A stretch of DNA of 64,000 bases from Pholiota molesta (lineage: Eukaryota; Basidiomycota; Agaricomycetes; Agaricales; Strophariaceae). The position numbers were made by a program, and so were the translations under genes. The notes under the pieces are model-generated. The model searched no databases and was not told the origin of the DNA. It saw only the letters and a program-made list of their open reading frames with translations. Below are positions 1 to 11,896 of this stretch, piece after piece. Numbering within the stretch: position 1 is the stretch's first letter; every line of letters begins with the position of its first letter. Where the stretch lies: the NCBI GenBank assembly GCA_014925825.1, contig JACGCK010000006.1:1-64000 (forward strand), in the 5' to 3' direction.

Positions 1-340
1 TATCGAGTTCGGGGCTATGTCGCCGTGAGTGATTTGTATACAATAAAGTAGTTCAGCACTCACCGATTTTTCGCAGCTGTGCACCATAGCATTATTAATA
101 GGCTTATACTAGTACTAGTACATATGCATATAAACAGTAGTAGATGTCTATGTTAGAACGCACAAATCAAAGAGGCGGCATCACAAGTTATAGCTGCTTT
201 TTCGGTCTTGCAAATGCTATGCCGTAGGCTTTTACTGTATATTGAGGTCTTCTGCTCTGCGTCTCGTTGATACGTGATGCAATTACTAGTTCAAGTTTGC
301 GCTGGCACTCGGCCTACTAGCAATTTGATATCTTGTCATG

Positions 341-1050
341 CTTACCAGAATTCTTCTATTCTATATATTTGTTCACATTTATTTTATATCCATATAGCGG
401 TTTCAAAAATTTGCTGTCCAATTTATTGAATTTTGTAGAGCAATACAATGACTTATACCATATTTTTGGATTGGTTATATGACCTACCATTGCTATACCA
501 GTATTTCGATGCCTTACAATGCTTACCAGAATTCCACCGCCATATATGTCAATCACATTTATCTTGTACCCATATCATGTTCTCACAATCCTTCTGTACC
601 AATGCAAAGTGGGTAAATTTCTGCTGTCTATTATATTGAATTTTGCTACCCAATGTATAGACCCATACCATATTTTTGGACTGATTATATGACCATACCA
701 TTGCCATACCAGTATTGTGATGCCTTACAATGCTTACCAGAATTCCACCGCCATATATGTCAATCACATTTATCTTGTACCCATACTATATTCTCACAAT
801 TCTTCTGGACCAATACAAAGCAGGTAAATTTCTGCTGTCTATTATATTGAATTTTGTTACCCAATGTATAGACCCATACCATAATTTTGAATCAATTACA
901 TGGCCACACCAGTATTTCTACACCTTACAATGTTTACCAGAATTCCACTACCATATATGATAATCACATTTATTTTTAACCTATACCATGTTCTTGCAAT
1001 CCTGCTGTACCAATGCAAAGCAGGTAAAATTATTGTGATGGTATATTTGG
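341..1050. repeat. Degenerate tandem repeat, unit about 200 bp, roughly 3.5 copies
   Basis: The word CTTACCAGAATTC recurs at about 341, 522, 733 and 933, each time followed by a similar block: an ATATATG/CAATCACATTTAT stretch, an ACCCATAC stretch, GGTAAATTTCTGCTG and a TTGAATTTTG/ACCCATACCATA stretch. Unit spacing is about 181, 211 and 200 bp. Copies 2 and 3 (about 510-720 and 721-920) are nearly identical over long runs, while the first and last are diverged. Short open frames run through the units but begin and end at different places and look fortuitous. It could be a minisatellite or a relic of a mobile element; no terminal inverted repeats or coding domain were seen. Confidence 0.85.
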
Positions 1051-1700
1051 CTCACAATCGTATACATTGTTCTTGCTGTTTTGTTGATGCTCTGCGCTAG
1101 ATGAACATGACATCTTGGTTCAGTACAAAAGCTCAAGATCTTTTCCAATTAAGCAGTCATTTTAATGCCGAAGGCTTATTGATTGCGGCATGCTTGCTTG
1201 ATGCATTGAACTTGCATTCTCTGGTATTTGATCATGAAGCGATGAAGCCGCGGAGCTGGGTTCTGAAATACCGAAGCAACAAAATGAAGAGACTCCGGCA
1301 GGACTCAGGAGTATCGCGCCTTTAGGATCTCGTTGTCGACCTCTGCTTGAAATTGTGGTCAAGTACGCTATATGTCAGCTATGAGGTCTTCTGCAGTGAT
1401 CTGCAACTTGAACATTGCATCGTGGAAGACAAGTATTGCTCATAAAAGACGTTTGGGCTGATATGCTAAGGTCAGCGAGAGAGCGAGGTCATCGGAGGCG
1501 ATGGCGCGGCGGCCTGGGAATGGCATGGGATGAACGCCGTCACGTGGGAGGCGCGTATGGAGGAGGAACGGAGGGCAAGTTGAGATTCTCACGCGGCTCT
1601 TTGTTGAATGCCACCTTGTTACCCTCTTCCTCCCATTTTCTCGTCCGTTCTTTCCTGCTAATTTTCTTTCCCAGCCCGCCGACCCATTGTGAACAGCATA
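1051..1700. other. Intergenic region upstream of the BUD4-like gene
   Basis: No supported gene. The last part (about 1600-1690) is pyrimidine-rich (TCTTCCTCCC, TTCTTTCCTG), as is usual in the core promoter and 5' leader of basidiomycete genes. It directly precedes the ATG at 1701. Confidence 0.5.
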
Positions 1701-4700
1701 ATGGCGTCCCGCAAATCTCCCTTGCGCGACCGGCTCCTTTCCAATTCCCCAGATCCTATCAAATCCTCTATCTTGCGCGAGTCTGGTATGGGTTGGAATG
1801 CGTCTACGGCCTCAAATAATCCAGTTTCTTCGTCGGGCAGCGCTAGCTCTATTACGTCTCCACTGCGAATTGCAAAGCGGGATTCTCCCAACGCCCGCCC
1901 CAAGGGTCCCGCCGTCGCTCGCCGTACCTCATCCAGTTATCGCCATGTTCATACCAACAATCTTGTTTCCAAGTCCCCCTTCAAGTCCCAGATCCCCACT
2001 CCGTCTACACCTTCATCAAGGGCTTCAGTCTTGTTTCCAACTAGGCGGGTTTCTGGAGAGAAGAGACCTCGGCCATCGTCCATGCATGAATTGGGTGAGC
2101 CCGAAAATGACCGACCTTTCGCTGCGAAGAGGGAGCGCTTGCAGAGCAAGACATTCCAAGGCTTGCTAGAGAAGGAGCCCGTTAGCAAGAGTCCTTTCAA
2201 GATCCAGCAAAATGGTGTACCGCCGACTGCTGCTACGAAAACACCGTCACCGCCGATACCGCCGACATACATGGAATCCCGCCAAACTTCCACTCCGCCA
2301 CCTCCTACAACACTTATGCAACCCGTCACATCACCTAATAGCGGTCCATCTCCTGGACGATCTTCACTAGTTTCTAGGCGAATGCACGGTCCCCGCTTAA
2401 GTGGCGGAGCTAAACGTGAGCGACGCAAAACGGTCACATTTCACGAGCGTTGCGACGTGCTCGAATTTGATCGCGAGGATACTGAAGAAGAAGTATTCGA
2501 AAGCGCCGATGAAGAAACTCATGACGATGATGATAATGACTCTAGTCAAGAAATACAACGGGACGATAACCCGCCCACAATCCCTTCACAACCTGTTAAC
2601 GACCACGACGAGGTCATGGAAGATGATCCATCATATGAAAGCATACAGCTATCCGATAGCGGAATAAATCCTGCGGTGCCATCTCTTCTATCCGATCCCG
2701 ATGCAAGCATCACTGGTATTGTAGAGGAGATGTTTTTCTCCTCCAATGCCGCCAATCTTCTTTCAGAAGTTAGCATGACCTCCATGACATCTATGACGAG
2801 CACACCTCCACGACACAACGATATCCCAACTGATCTTGAGACAGTAGATGGTGTTCCCTTCGGAAGAACCCACCATGTCGATCGATTTTTACAACAGCAT
2901 CAACACCACTCGCCGAATGTACAACCACCCCCTCACTTTTCCCCTCACGGTTCTTCACCGGCACACCACATTTCCCCTCACCTCTCGAGCCCCTCAGCGT
3001 ATCCTCAAGCATTTAATCTGCCAACCCATGCATCCCCTCTAGGTCCCCCTGCCACCCCCCCTCGACGTTCTCCAGCCATCCGACATAGTACTCCGCCACT
3101 TGGCCGCTCAACACATCTTGAGAGAATACGTCAAGCACGCGAAGAAGAGAAAGAAGACGAAGCCGACGCTGAGGATGTTGACAAGCTTCCAGTCAGCCCG
3201 TCTCCCATGAAGCGCAAGCCTTCAAGCGCGGATCTGCTGGATGAAGGCTTGATACCTCGATTCAACTTGAAATCCGGTACGATTTTTTTTTGTTGTTCCT
3301 CTATCAGACGAAACCTTATCATTACTTATAGGCATCGAATTAGAATCCGAACTGAACAATAGCGCAAATCTCAACATCGATCCTTTTGCTCCTCGTCTGC
3401 AGGATGTTTCAGTACTTTCCGGGCTTAACCAGCCAGATGTTATAGAGGCCAAAGATGATTCGACAGATACAGTTAATGTTTCCATTGGGAACTCGGAGGT
3501 CAATTTGTCTGCTTTAACAAGTGAGCGCGATTGCACTGAGGTAAGAATATTTCTGCAGTGTATACATAAATCTGACATGAATGCAAGATCCTCCAAAATC
3601 TCGAAGTGACGCCAGAATCCAGAGCTGTGTCATCCCCTAGTCAAAGCTTTCATAAATCGCCGCCAATGTCAGACCATCATTCGGGGTTCTCGAAACGTGT
3701 TATGTCCCCTGGATCACGTTCAGCGTCTCCCTTGCTTTCTGGAACACAGCCATTAGCCAAGACTTCCAGTCGAGAACGCATCTCTAGGGAGGAAGTTCAA
3801 CGAAGACTGATGAATCAGCGCAGTCCAGGTAGTCCTGCTGGTTCAGATAAGGATCTTCGCTCATCCCTGCTCCGTGACAAACCTTCGTTTTCCATTGAAC
3901 GTGCAGACTCGCCAAGCGATGCCGTCTCTCGTCGCTCTCCATTATCCTTTGCGGCTGACAAGCAACAAGACAGGTTGTCGGTGTTGACCACACAGACCGA
4001 CTTCAGTACCGAGACAGCTGTCGTTGAAATTGTTGAGAAGAGGAATCTCGGTCTAACGACTTTGAGTAGCTCTATCAAAGAGGATGATAACGAGTTTGGC
4101 TTGCTCGAACCTGGCCATAAGCTGCAGTTCGATTTTGGCAGCAAGTTCAGTATCGGAGGGCTAGGTCTACCGAGAATGTCTGTGGAAGAAGAACCGGTCA
4201 ACAGGGATGCACGCGCAAATTTGGTGCTGCCAGCATCGCAGCCACGTAAAGCCGCTAGTTTCGAGAGCAACACGTCCGGAATCAAGATGGGGGATGTCGA
4301 CGTCGACATGGACATGAAGAGCGCTCTTGATAGGCTTATGGAAGATGTTGCAGGCGCTGGTGCACCCCCGGACGACTCTATGATGACTGACGAGTACGAC
4401 GAATCGTTTGAACAATCGCTATCTCACGACGACCACGCCGTTTCTGGAACGTTGTCGAGTTCGCGTCCGAAAATTATGGAACGTCCAATTACGGATTCTG
4501 TCTACCTTCAGGAGAACGAGATGAATGGTATCGTGAGTCGGAGTGTCAGTGGTGCTTCAACGGTTACCCTGCCACCACCTCCGGTTCCTCCTAAAGACAA
4601 TATCAGAAATCGTGAACAAATCATTCTCGAGAAGCGACGCGAAGCTCGTCGTTTGGAGGAGGAGGCCGCAAGTGAATTCACCCGTCACAGGGGTCAGCAG

Positions 4701-6624
4701 AATTTAGGCGTCGGAAGACCCAGCCGGCGGCGGAGCATGAGTACTGGGGACGCTGAAATCTTAGGAGGAGGCGCGAAGAAGAGAGGCGACGTTTTGCTTG
4801 ACCTTGGAGCAGAGCCAGTTGTTGACCGTCCCTTGTCCGATAGCATCGAGCAGGAGTTACAAAAGCTGGTACAGGAACCGCAAAAAAGTGTGAGTGACCA
4901 GAGACTCGTGACTGCAATACCGATCGTATTAAGTGACATTCGCTAGAAATACCACGTCCGCGAACGCGCCGGAACGATTTATGCATCCTCTTCCGAAGAA
5001 AAGGTGACTCACATGGCTGGCCCTGGAGATGTGAACACTGGCAGAGCATGGAGGACTGTACGACGTCCATCTGATATGGTATGTTTTTTCCCCTAGACAA
5101 TGTCAAGATGGTGTGCCGATTTAACACCTCCAGAACGAGTATGCCAAACAAATTAAGGAGTACCGAGCTCAAGACAAGGGGAAAGCCTACGGTAAAGTCT
5201 TTGTCAAAGGTAAATCAATCCTGTTACCTGCGTAGAGTAAGAACTAAACATCGCTTCCCACAGTTCTTGGAATCAGGGGCATGAATCTACCTTTGCCTGG
5301 GGAGCCAACTGTTGTAACTTGCACACTCAACAACGGTATTCATTTCGTAACTACACCTGAGTGTCAACTCTCTTCGGACTGTCGCATCGACCAAGAATTT
5401 GAGCTGTAAGCAATTATTTTTCTTGTCTAGTTTTCCTGGACTGACAACGTACCTCTCAGCATCGAACACAGCAAGTTGGAGTTTACTTTGACCTTAAAAG
5501 TCCGCCGAGACCCGCATATCATCGCGCAGTTTAAAGCCCTTACACCTTCCGCACCTGCTGTTGTCCCTGCTTCTAGGCCTCCCCCTGTGCCACTCGCACC
5601 GGCGAAGAGCCACGGCATGCGCAGCTTTTTTTCCTCGTCACCTAAGAAATCTTCTAAGGAGAAAATTGCTGTGCAGCCTCCCCCTCAAGCCGTGCAACCT
5701 CCGGCTCAACCCCTTCAGCGTCTTCCACAGAACCTTGCACGTCATCTCAAGCCTGATGGTACACTTGCTCGCGCATTTATCTCGTTCAAAGACATTGCAT
5801 CCCGGTGTGATACTCGTTTGTTCGAGACCAGCTATCCTCTCATCGGGCAACGCGTTGAGATAGGCGGCAAGTTCTCAACACTTGAAGTTGGTGGGATCGT
5901 TCTCCAGTTATTCAGGTTACCCCCATTGCCTGGTGTCCCCCAAGATCAGCTTCCTCAGAGCCTAGAGGAATGTCACCGAGGATTGAGACATATCAACTGG
6001 CATAAAGTAACCTACTTTCAGGGAACTCTTACGCAAAGTGGCGGCGACTGCAGTGTGAGTTCTGACTTCATCCTTATTGTAATTTTTATTCCTGACTCAT
6101 CCATTTCTCAAGACGTGGCGTCGCCGACAACTTAGAGTTATTGGCTCTAATCTTGTGGCTTTCAACGACGTGACCAAGAAAGCTACGGCTACAATAGATC
6201 TAAAAAAGGCCATCGCCGTCGAAGATGATCAAGAGGCACGCACTAACGCCTTGAGCCCAGCATCTGCTGCGCGTGCAAGCAGATATGCTGACGAATACGA
6301 CGGTCTATATGGCGTTGAGAGATCATTCCGACTCATCTTCCCAGAAGATCAGCAGATCGTCTTCTTCGCTGATACAGATGAAGAGAAGTATAGATGGTAC
6401 GTGCAGTTCTTGCCGTATATTATTTTCAGTTCTTGATTCTCGGATTATTATTTCTCATCAGGCTTGAGGTTCTTCGTGCTCTCGTTGGCCACATTCCTCC
6501 GCATCCACTGTGGGCAGAGCTTCTTTGGCAACGGCAGGATGAAATGACCAAACGTATGACCGCGGCGCAACAGTCCTTTGGGCAAACATCTCCTACCACT
6601 TCGAGGCCCTTGCAGCAGCGCTGA
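1701..6624 (+). CDS. Bud4/anillin-like septum-site protein with C-terminal PH domain
   Basis: Nine exons: 1701-3276, 3332-3540, 3588-4889, 4947-5078, 5134-5209, 5264-5405, 5460-6054, 6113-6396 and 6462-6624. All junctions are GT..AG and the frame is kept, giving 1492 residues. The N-terminal two thirds is low-complexity and rich in Ser/Pro, with two acidic stretches. It holds a duplicated VSKSPFK motif (about residues 90 and 160) and a K-x-V-x-F motif (KTVTF, about residue 243). From about residue 1100 comes the anillin-homology region (KVFVKVLGIRGMNLPLPGEP, then CTLNNG and FVTTPECQ). It is followed by a PH domain at about 1326-1447, starting VTYFQGTLTQ and ending in the helix WLEVLRALVGHI. 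This order matches Bud4 and Mid1-type anillins, which organise septins and the contractile ring at the cell cortex. I used the ATG at 1701; an in-frame GTG 12 bases upstream is not a plausible start. Confidence 0.85.
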
Positions 6625-7685
6625 GTGAGCTTGATATGTCTTTTTTTTCTTTCTTTTTTGCATTTTTTTCTTCTTCTTGTTCTTGTATCGTACGCTAAGT
6701 ATCTGCTATGAGTCCTGTCGGATTGTTTTCGCATGTTAACTTCTCTTTATTATGGTCGATTCTACACTAGCTTCCTGATCAAACTTCAATGACCTGTATT
6801 GTGCTACCACAGATTTCTGTCCATATGCCTACTCTAAAATCAATTCTTTATCTCGTCCGGAATGTCCCCTGAATTTTTTGGCTATATGGATTTGTCAAAT
6901 GTTTCTGTGTAAGTAAGTACCTGCCACGGTATTAATTGCCAATGGACCCCGTAAAACAAAAACAAAAACCTCAAGCTTTATCTCAAGTGTAAGTAATCGG
7001 ACGCCCCAAAATGAATACTACTGACTATTTTTTTGCTGTAGAGAAATCATTTTGAGCTCATCATTGATTATGATTGCAACCATCATGTCAAGTTACAGCG
7101 ACGGCTTCTGACTTACGCAAACTCCTACTTCATGTCACAGCTTACAACGTGTGCTCAGCGCTCAATTCTCAAGCCCACAGGAGCCATAGAGACTCCCCAC
7201 CTGTCACATCGGCCCATCTATTTGAAGCATCTTCCTGGGCAATCCTTTAACCATCAGACCGCCTCCAAGATCGAGGTCACGGTCGACACTATACGTGGAC
7301 ATTGTATTTATGGACCCATAAGAATGAGGGAGATAATGTGGGCGGACCCACGGCCATCGGTGCCAACTTGAAACCATATATGTGGACGATTAATTTAGTA
7401 CAAGGACCATGGCGTACCGAATGCAGTACGATTACAGAAACAGAATCCGCCTGCTTGCTCTCGTCTGCCATCTCTCCATCCAACAGCTTTCCGACTCTCT
7501 CATAACGTCGTGAGGTTGGAGATAACTCTTCCTCACCTCCACACTGTTCGACTGGAATCGCGCCCTCGCCAAGTTAGGACAGTTGGATGCCAACCATTTG
7601 CTTCAAGAATAATTAGCATTGCTCCCCACAAGTTTTGGCATCGCCTCCCTGTGGATGTGAACCACTATCACTGGGCTTGTTATCC
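6625..7685. other. Intergenic region, no gene seen
   Basis: The first 60 bases after the stop are T-rich (long TTTTTTCTTTC tracts), consistent with a 3' UTR and polyadenylation zone. The rest has only short frames with no splice-supported coding sense. The last 150 bases would be the promoter of the DUF6533 gene. Confidence 0.5.
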
Positions 7686-9197
7686 ATGTCTCCCATCTTA
7701 TGGAAAAGGGCGAATGATGATGTACCTTTGTATTCTCCTTTCCGCTCCGAAAATGTTGCGGCCGGTGCTCAAGCTGTCAATCGCAGTTCAGGTATGATAC
7801 CCCTTGCGTACAATTTGCTTTTGCAAGAGGACACTTTCTGACATTGCCTGATAGTCGCTGCTCTGGCATTCCTTGTCTGGGATATTCTTATTACCACAGA
7901 TGACGAAGTGCGTAAACACTGGATTGTTTCTCTCCCTGTTAAGCCAACCATCTTTTGCAGGTAAAATACATATGGCCGTAAGCTGTCTATAGATGGGTTG
8001 AAACCGGCTAGCATATTACTGAGCGAAGCTTTGATTAGACGCGGATGGACCTATACGAAATACGTATATTTTATTGTGCGGTATCTACCAATGGTTGTGC
8101 AGATGTAAGCAGATGAGGCTCTCGCGATTTCTGGTCCCAAACCCTTCTCTCACCCCACCACTAGATCCATCCTATTCATTGGATCCGAGCTTACACCCCA
8201 CTTCCATTTCACACTACACGATTGTTTCGTTTGGCAGGTTTACCAAGGTGTATCAGCGGCGGCCATCGTCATAATCGTTGACACTATTCTTATCCTGCGA
8301 GGTAATTGATTATTTACTGCCACGAACATCCGCTGAATGTTCTCTAGTACACGCGCTCTATCACGGCCACCGTGTTATTCGCCGCATTATGGCGGTCTGT
8401 TTTGCACTAGAAATCACCGGCATGGCTATTGGGCTAGGTCTGGCTGTCTCTGGTATTACAACTGACGATTTATGCCTGGTTGTGGGAGTTCCACCCACAT
8501 TAATCATCTATGGGTACGCAATCAACTTACGTTGAAAATGAACAGAAAACCTAACCCTCATAATTGATCAGAGCATCATCAATCATCTTTCAGTTCCTAC
8601 TCTTCGGCGTTACTCTCTTTAAATTCATTCAATCCGTAAAATCTGGATGGGGAGACGTTCCACTAATTGTACTCCTTATGCGTGATGGCACCTGGGCATT
8701 CTTTTTGCTATTTTGTATGTCCACTTTATTGGTTTCGGTTCCAGAACACTTCTCATATCAGCTGGCCTAGGTATTTATGTTGGCCAAATCAGCCTTTATG
8801 GTCTACGCAATCCTGCCTATGCAGGAGTCCTATATGGGTAGATATATATTATGTTCTGCCTTCAACGACTTACTCAAAAATATTGAATGACAGATGGTTA
8901 TTGACTGCCTTCTCCTTCTCTGTAAGTGGACATCCCTAATACTTTCTCTGTGAAATTTACTGCCATCTCAAGGGATATCGGATACTGCTCAACCTCAGTC
9001 ATTTTGCAGAACAGACGGGCCATAATAGACGAACCGGCTACAGTAATTCTCGTCCAACAGATACCCACATTCAGTTTTCGACACACATGCTAAGTTCTCA
9101 GAGACAATCGTATGAATACGAATCGTACGAGCTCACTCCTTCACCGAAACGTACCTTTGGCACCTCACAAATATCTAGCCTATCATTGGATAAGTAA
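7686..9197 (+). CDS. DUF6533-family seven-transmembrane protein
   Basis: Ten short exons: 7686-7791, 7855-7907, 7961-7977, 8039-8104, 8165-8301, 8348-8513, 8572-8714, 8762-8837, 8894-8921 and 8973-9197. They give 338 residues in frame. The N-terminal hallmark is VAALAFLVWDILITTDDE joined by the 17-nt micro-exon 3 to VKYIWP, then RGWTYTKYVYFIVRYLP. Further family signs are a HDCFVWQVYQG segment, VDTILILRVHALY, a late MRDGTWAFFLLF segment and YGWLLTAFSFSGYRILLNL. About seven hydrophobic helices are visible, followed by a polar Ser/Tyr-rich cytosolic tail. Members are abundant in mushroom genomes and their function is unknown. The start is the first ATG in frame with exon 1; an in-frame TTG lies 51 bases upstream. 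Confidence 0.85.
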
Positions 9198-9511
9198 TTA
9201 AAATCTTGGCATATGAGCCGTGGATCCGCATTTCTCTCTGCCGGCTTATCGCAAGAGTGGCACGCGTACATGTCCAGCCACGATACATTCACGCCCCGAA
9301 AACTTAAACTTTCCTTCTCTTAGTCGCTAGTTGAAACACTTGTAACCCTCATTGTATCCATATATAATTACCGAGTATATATTATCACCCATCCGTAGCG
9401 ACAGCCAGTCATTCCCTTTTCACGCGGTAATATTATTTCTTGTCAATGTTATATTGCCAAGTGTGTAAAGTCTAAGTAGAATAATTGACGAGGTCCGATG
9501 TCCAAGCATAT

Positions 9512-10808
9512 TTAGGGGGCAGCAACGGGGTTCCAGCTGATAGAGCCCGCCTTCCCGCGGTCGAGGCTCTCCATTTTCCTCATATCATCCACATCCAGCT
9601 CAAAGTCATAGACGTCAGCATTGGATTGGATGCGCGCAGCACGCGAACTCTTCGGAAGTGGCACGAATCTGGATAAAGGTGGGGTGAGCCCGGGATTCGA
9701 AAGGTCAAGATGTGTACGACTTACCCTTTTTGCAAAGACCATCGCACTAGTATTTGGGCGGGATCACGTTTGTGCTATGAAGACAGCGAAGTTAGATCAA
9801 TCAGTTTTGAGAATGAAGTTGAATGCTATTTGCGGCGCATTTACTACTAACCTTGGCAGCTAGACCCAAGATGATAGGGTGGTCCATCTTTCCATGCACA
9901 AGAGGGCAATAGGCTTGAACGACGATGTTGTTCTCCTTGCAGTACTTCACGATTTCAGTCTGCTGGTTGAATGGGTGGAGCTGTAGAAGGAAAGGAGATC
10001 ATTATTTGAGTTCAGTGTTCGATTGATAGATCATGCGCCCACATGGGGAAGCTTACCTCGATCTGGTTGACGGAGGGCAGTTCATATCCCGCAGTTCTGA
10101 TCTCTTCGAGATGCTTGATGCCACTGTGATATTATTGGATAATGATCAGCGTCGAGTCATTGATAAAGCACACATAGTACTAATGGTCCTATCAATACTC
10201 ACTAATTGGACACACCAACAGAATTGATCTTCCCAGCAGCTCTTGCTTCCGAGAGCGCTTTGTATGTTTCAAGTCGGCGCTGGGTTCCAGACAAAGGATC
10301 GTGAATGAGGAATAAATCAATATAGTCTAATTCAAGTCAAGATCAGCGCTGAAAGCAATGTAATAGACCAAAGCAGTGGGAATTACCAAACTTCATCCTA
10401 GCTAATGAATCGGCGATGCCTCGCTGCGTAGAGTGATACCCATGGTTTCCAGACATGATTTTCGTCGCTAGAGAGTAGTGTTTCAATTAGGCGCCGGCAG
10501 TCTGATAGACAGAACGATACACACTGATGAATACATCGGACCTCTTCAGGCCCGACTTGCGAACGGCCTCACCAACTTGGGCTTCATTTCTGTAGAACTG
10601 CGCCGTATCAACTTGTCTAGAAGAGCGGTGTCAGTGCATATTTGCCGAGATAACTAGTAGTGGCTCACCTATATCCGATCTTGAACGCTTCAAGAATCGC
10701 TGGTGTGGCGTCAGAGTTCTGAAAGACTCCGAAACCTAGACGGGGCAGCTTGTGTCCCGAAGACAAGGTAACAGTTGATTGAACTGTCAGTTCAGATGAG
10801 TCGGCCAT
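9512..10808 (-). CDS. Aldo-keto reductase, copy 1
   Basis: Eight exons on the minus strand (10808-10669, 10616-10525, 10467-10387, 10326-10203, 10123-10057, 9980-9852, 9774-9725 and 9668-9512). They give an intact 279-residue protein, short but usual for the fungal COG0656 type. Visible landmarks: GHKLPRLGFG (strand 1), the Asp/Tyr pair in QVDTAQFYRNEA, the catalytic Lys in FITTKIMSGNHGYHS, the catalytic His in FLIHDP, NQIELHPF, the AYCPL loop and the cofactor-binding PLPKS. The predicted activity is NAD(P)H-dependent reduction of aldehydes or ketones in the cytosol; the substrate cannot be told. It lies head to tail with copy 2 about 1.1 kb upstream, suggesting tandem duplication. A longer frame reaches 10895, but the ATG at 10808 fits the family start. 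Confidence 0.9.
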
Positions 10809-11020
10809 ATTTGTCGTGAACGAGGAGTTGGTTTGGCTTGACAGAGGTATAGAAGCGAATATGTAGTCTTGGAAGACGCGAGTTCCGCTATGCACAGTTG
10901 TAGATAGTTTAGCGAACTGCTGAAACCCTAGACGAGAAAGTACGGAGGGGATCTATAGGAGAATTTATAAGAGACTCGTTGACTGTTGGGTAGAATCCTG
11001 AAACTGGAAATAGGGAAGAG

Positions 11021-11030
11021 TATATATACC
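11021..11030 (-). promoter_or_regulatory. Possible TATA element of aldo-keto reductase copy 1
   Basis: TATATATA read on the minus strand lies about 210 bases upstream of the ATG at 10808. Position and sequence suit a TATA box with a leader of about 150-190 bases. No transcript start is known. Confidence 0.3.
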
Positions 11031-11896
11031 CCTTCTCTGCCAGTGAGTCTACGTACCATACAGCCAAGTACCACCCCCACAAGTATGACAAAGAGAGACG
11101 AGCGATTGCGTGAGGTCCGTGAAGACATTAATCATAGTGGACATAGTGCCCTACTCGGAGTTTTATTCATCCAACTCTCAACCTCGGGCAGGCTTGCAGG
11201 GATTGTTGGACGAATGATGAGTAAAGGGCCAGAGTCACTGGTAAATGACGAATAATCAATCAGGGTCGCGGTTGCCTTTTCTGGAACATAATAAGACCTA
11301 CTCCCGAGAGAATTTGAAGGGCATTGCATCGTTTGCCATGTTCTGAGTTCTATCAGTAATATCGATATGCATTATCGTCTGCTCATCGACTTCGTCGGCA
11401 TATGGCCACCCACCAACGTAACCGAGTCCAATTTCATTTTGAGCAATGCTATAGCGACCTTATACCCACAGCTCTGGCCAACGCCTAAAATGGAGATACG
11501 AGAAAGAGAAAGATGTAGAAGGATCGATAAAGACCTGTCAGCTTTAGCTTTGCATCCGTTCTAAACACGGTTCAAATCGCGAGGTGGCCGACGCCGAACC
11601 CGAGTAGCGCTATCGTTAGTGTAGGGTGTCTGCTATAATAGAAATTTGCGCGATTGTTGGTTTGGGTATGCAGCAAGAGGCCATATTCATAATGATGTCG
11701 CTCCAAGATGGACCAGAGCAGGTCTGAGCAGAGTTTGGATTCGCATGTAGCAAATTGGAGTCAAAAATCGTTGATGCTCAAGCGAGCTGATTTGAATTTT
11801 GCAGAGACCTAAGGTAACAAAATTGTCAAAATGTTGCATTCAACATGAGATCAGCTCTAACAAACAAAGTTGAGATCAAATATATCTTTCAGCATC
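11031..11896. other. Spacer between the two aldo-keto reductase genes
   Basis: No supported gene. Frames are short and show no recognisable domain or splice pattern. The right end should contain the 3' UTR of copy 2 and the left end the promoter of copy 1. Confidence 0.5.

Noticed and set aside
1101..1325. Plus-strand 74-codon frame next to the tandem repeat
   Set aside because: No domain, no intron context, and a composition consistent with chance.
1949..4315. Minus-strand frames of 160-166 codons inside the BUD4-like gene
   Set aside because: Antisense shadows of the Ser/Pro-rich coding sequence.
10809..10895. Longer N-terminus for aldo-keto reductase copy 1 from an upstream in-frame ATG at 10895
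   Set aside because: The extra residues are not family-like, and the paralogue starts at the position matching 10808.
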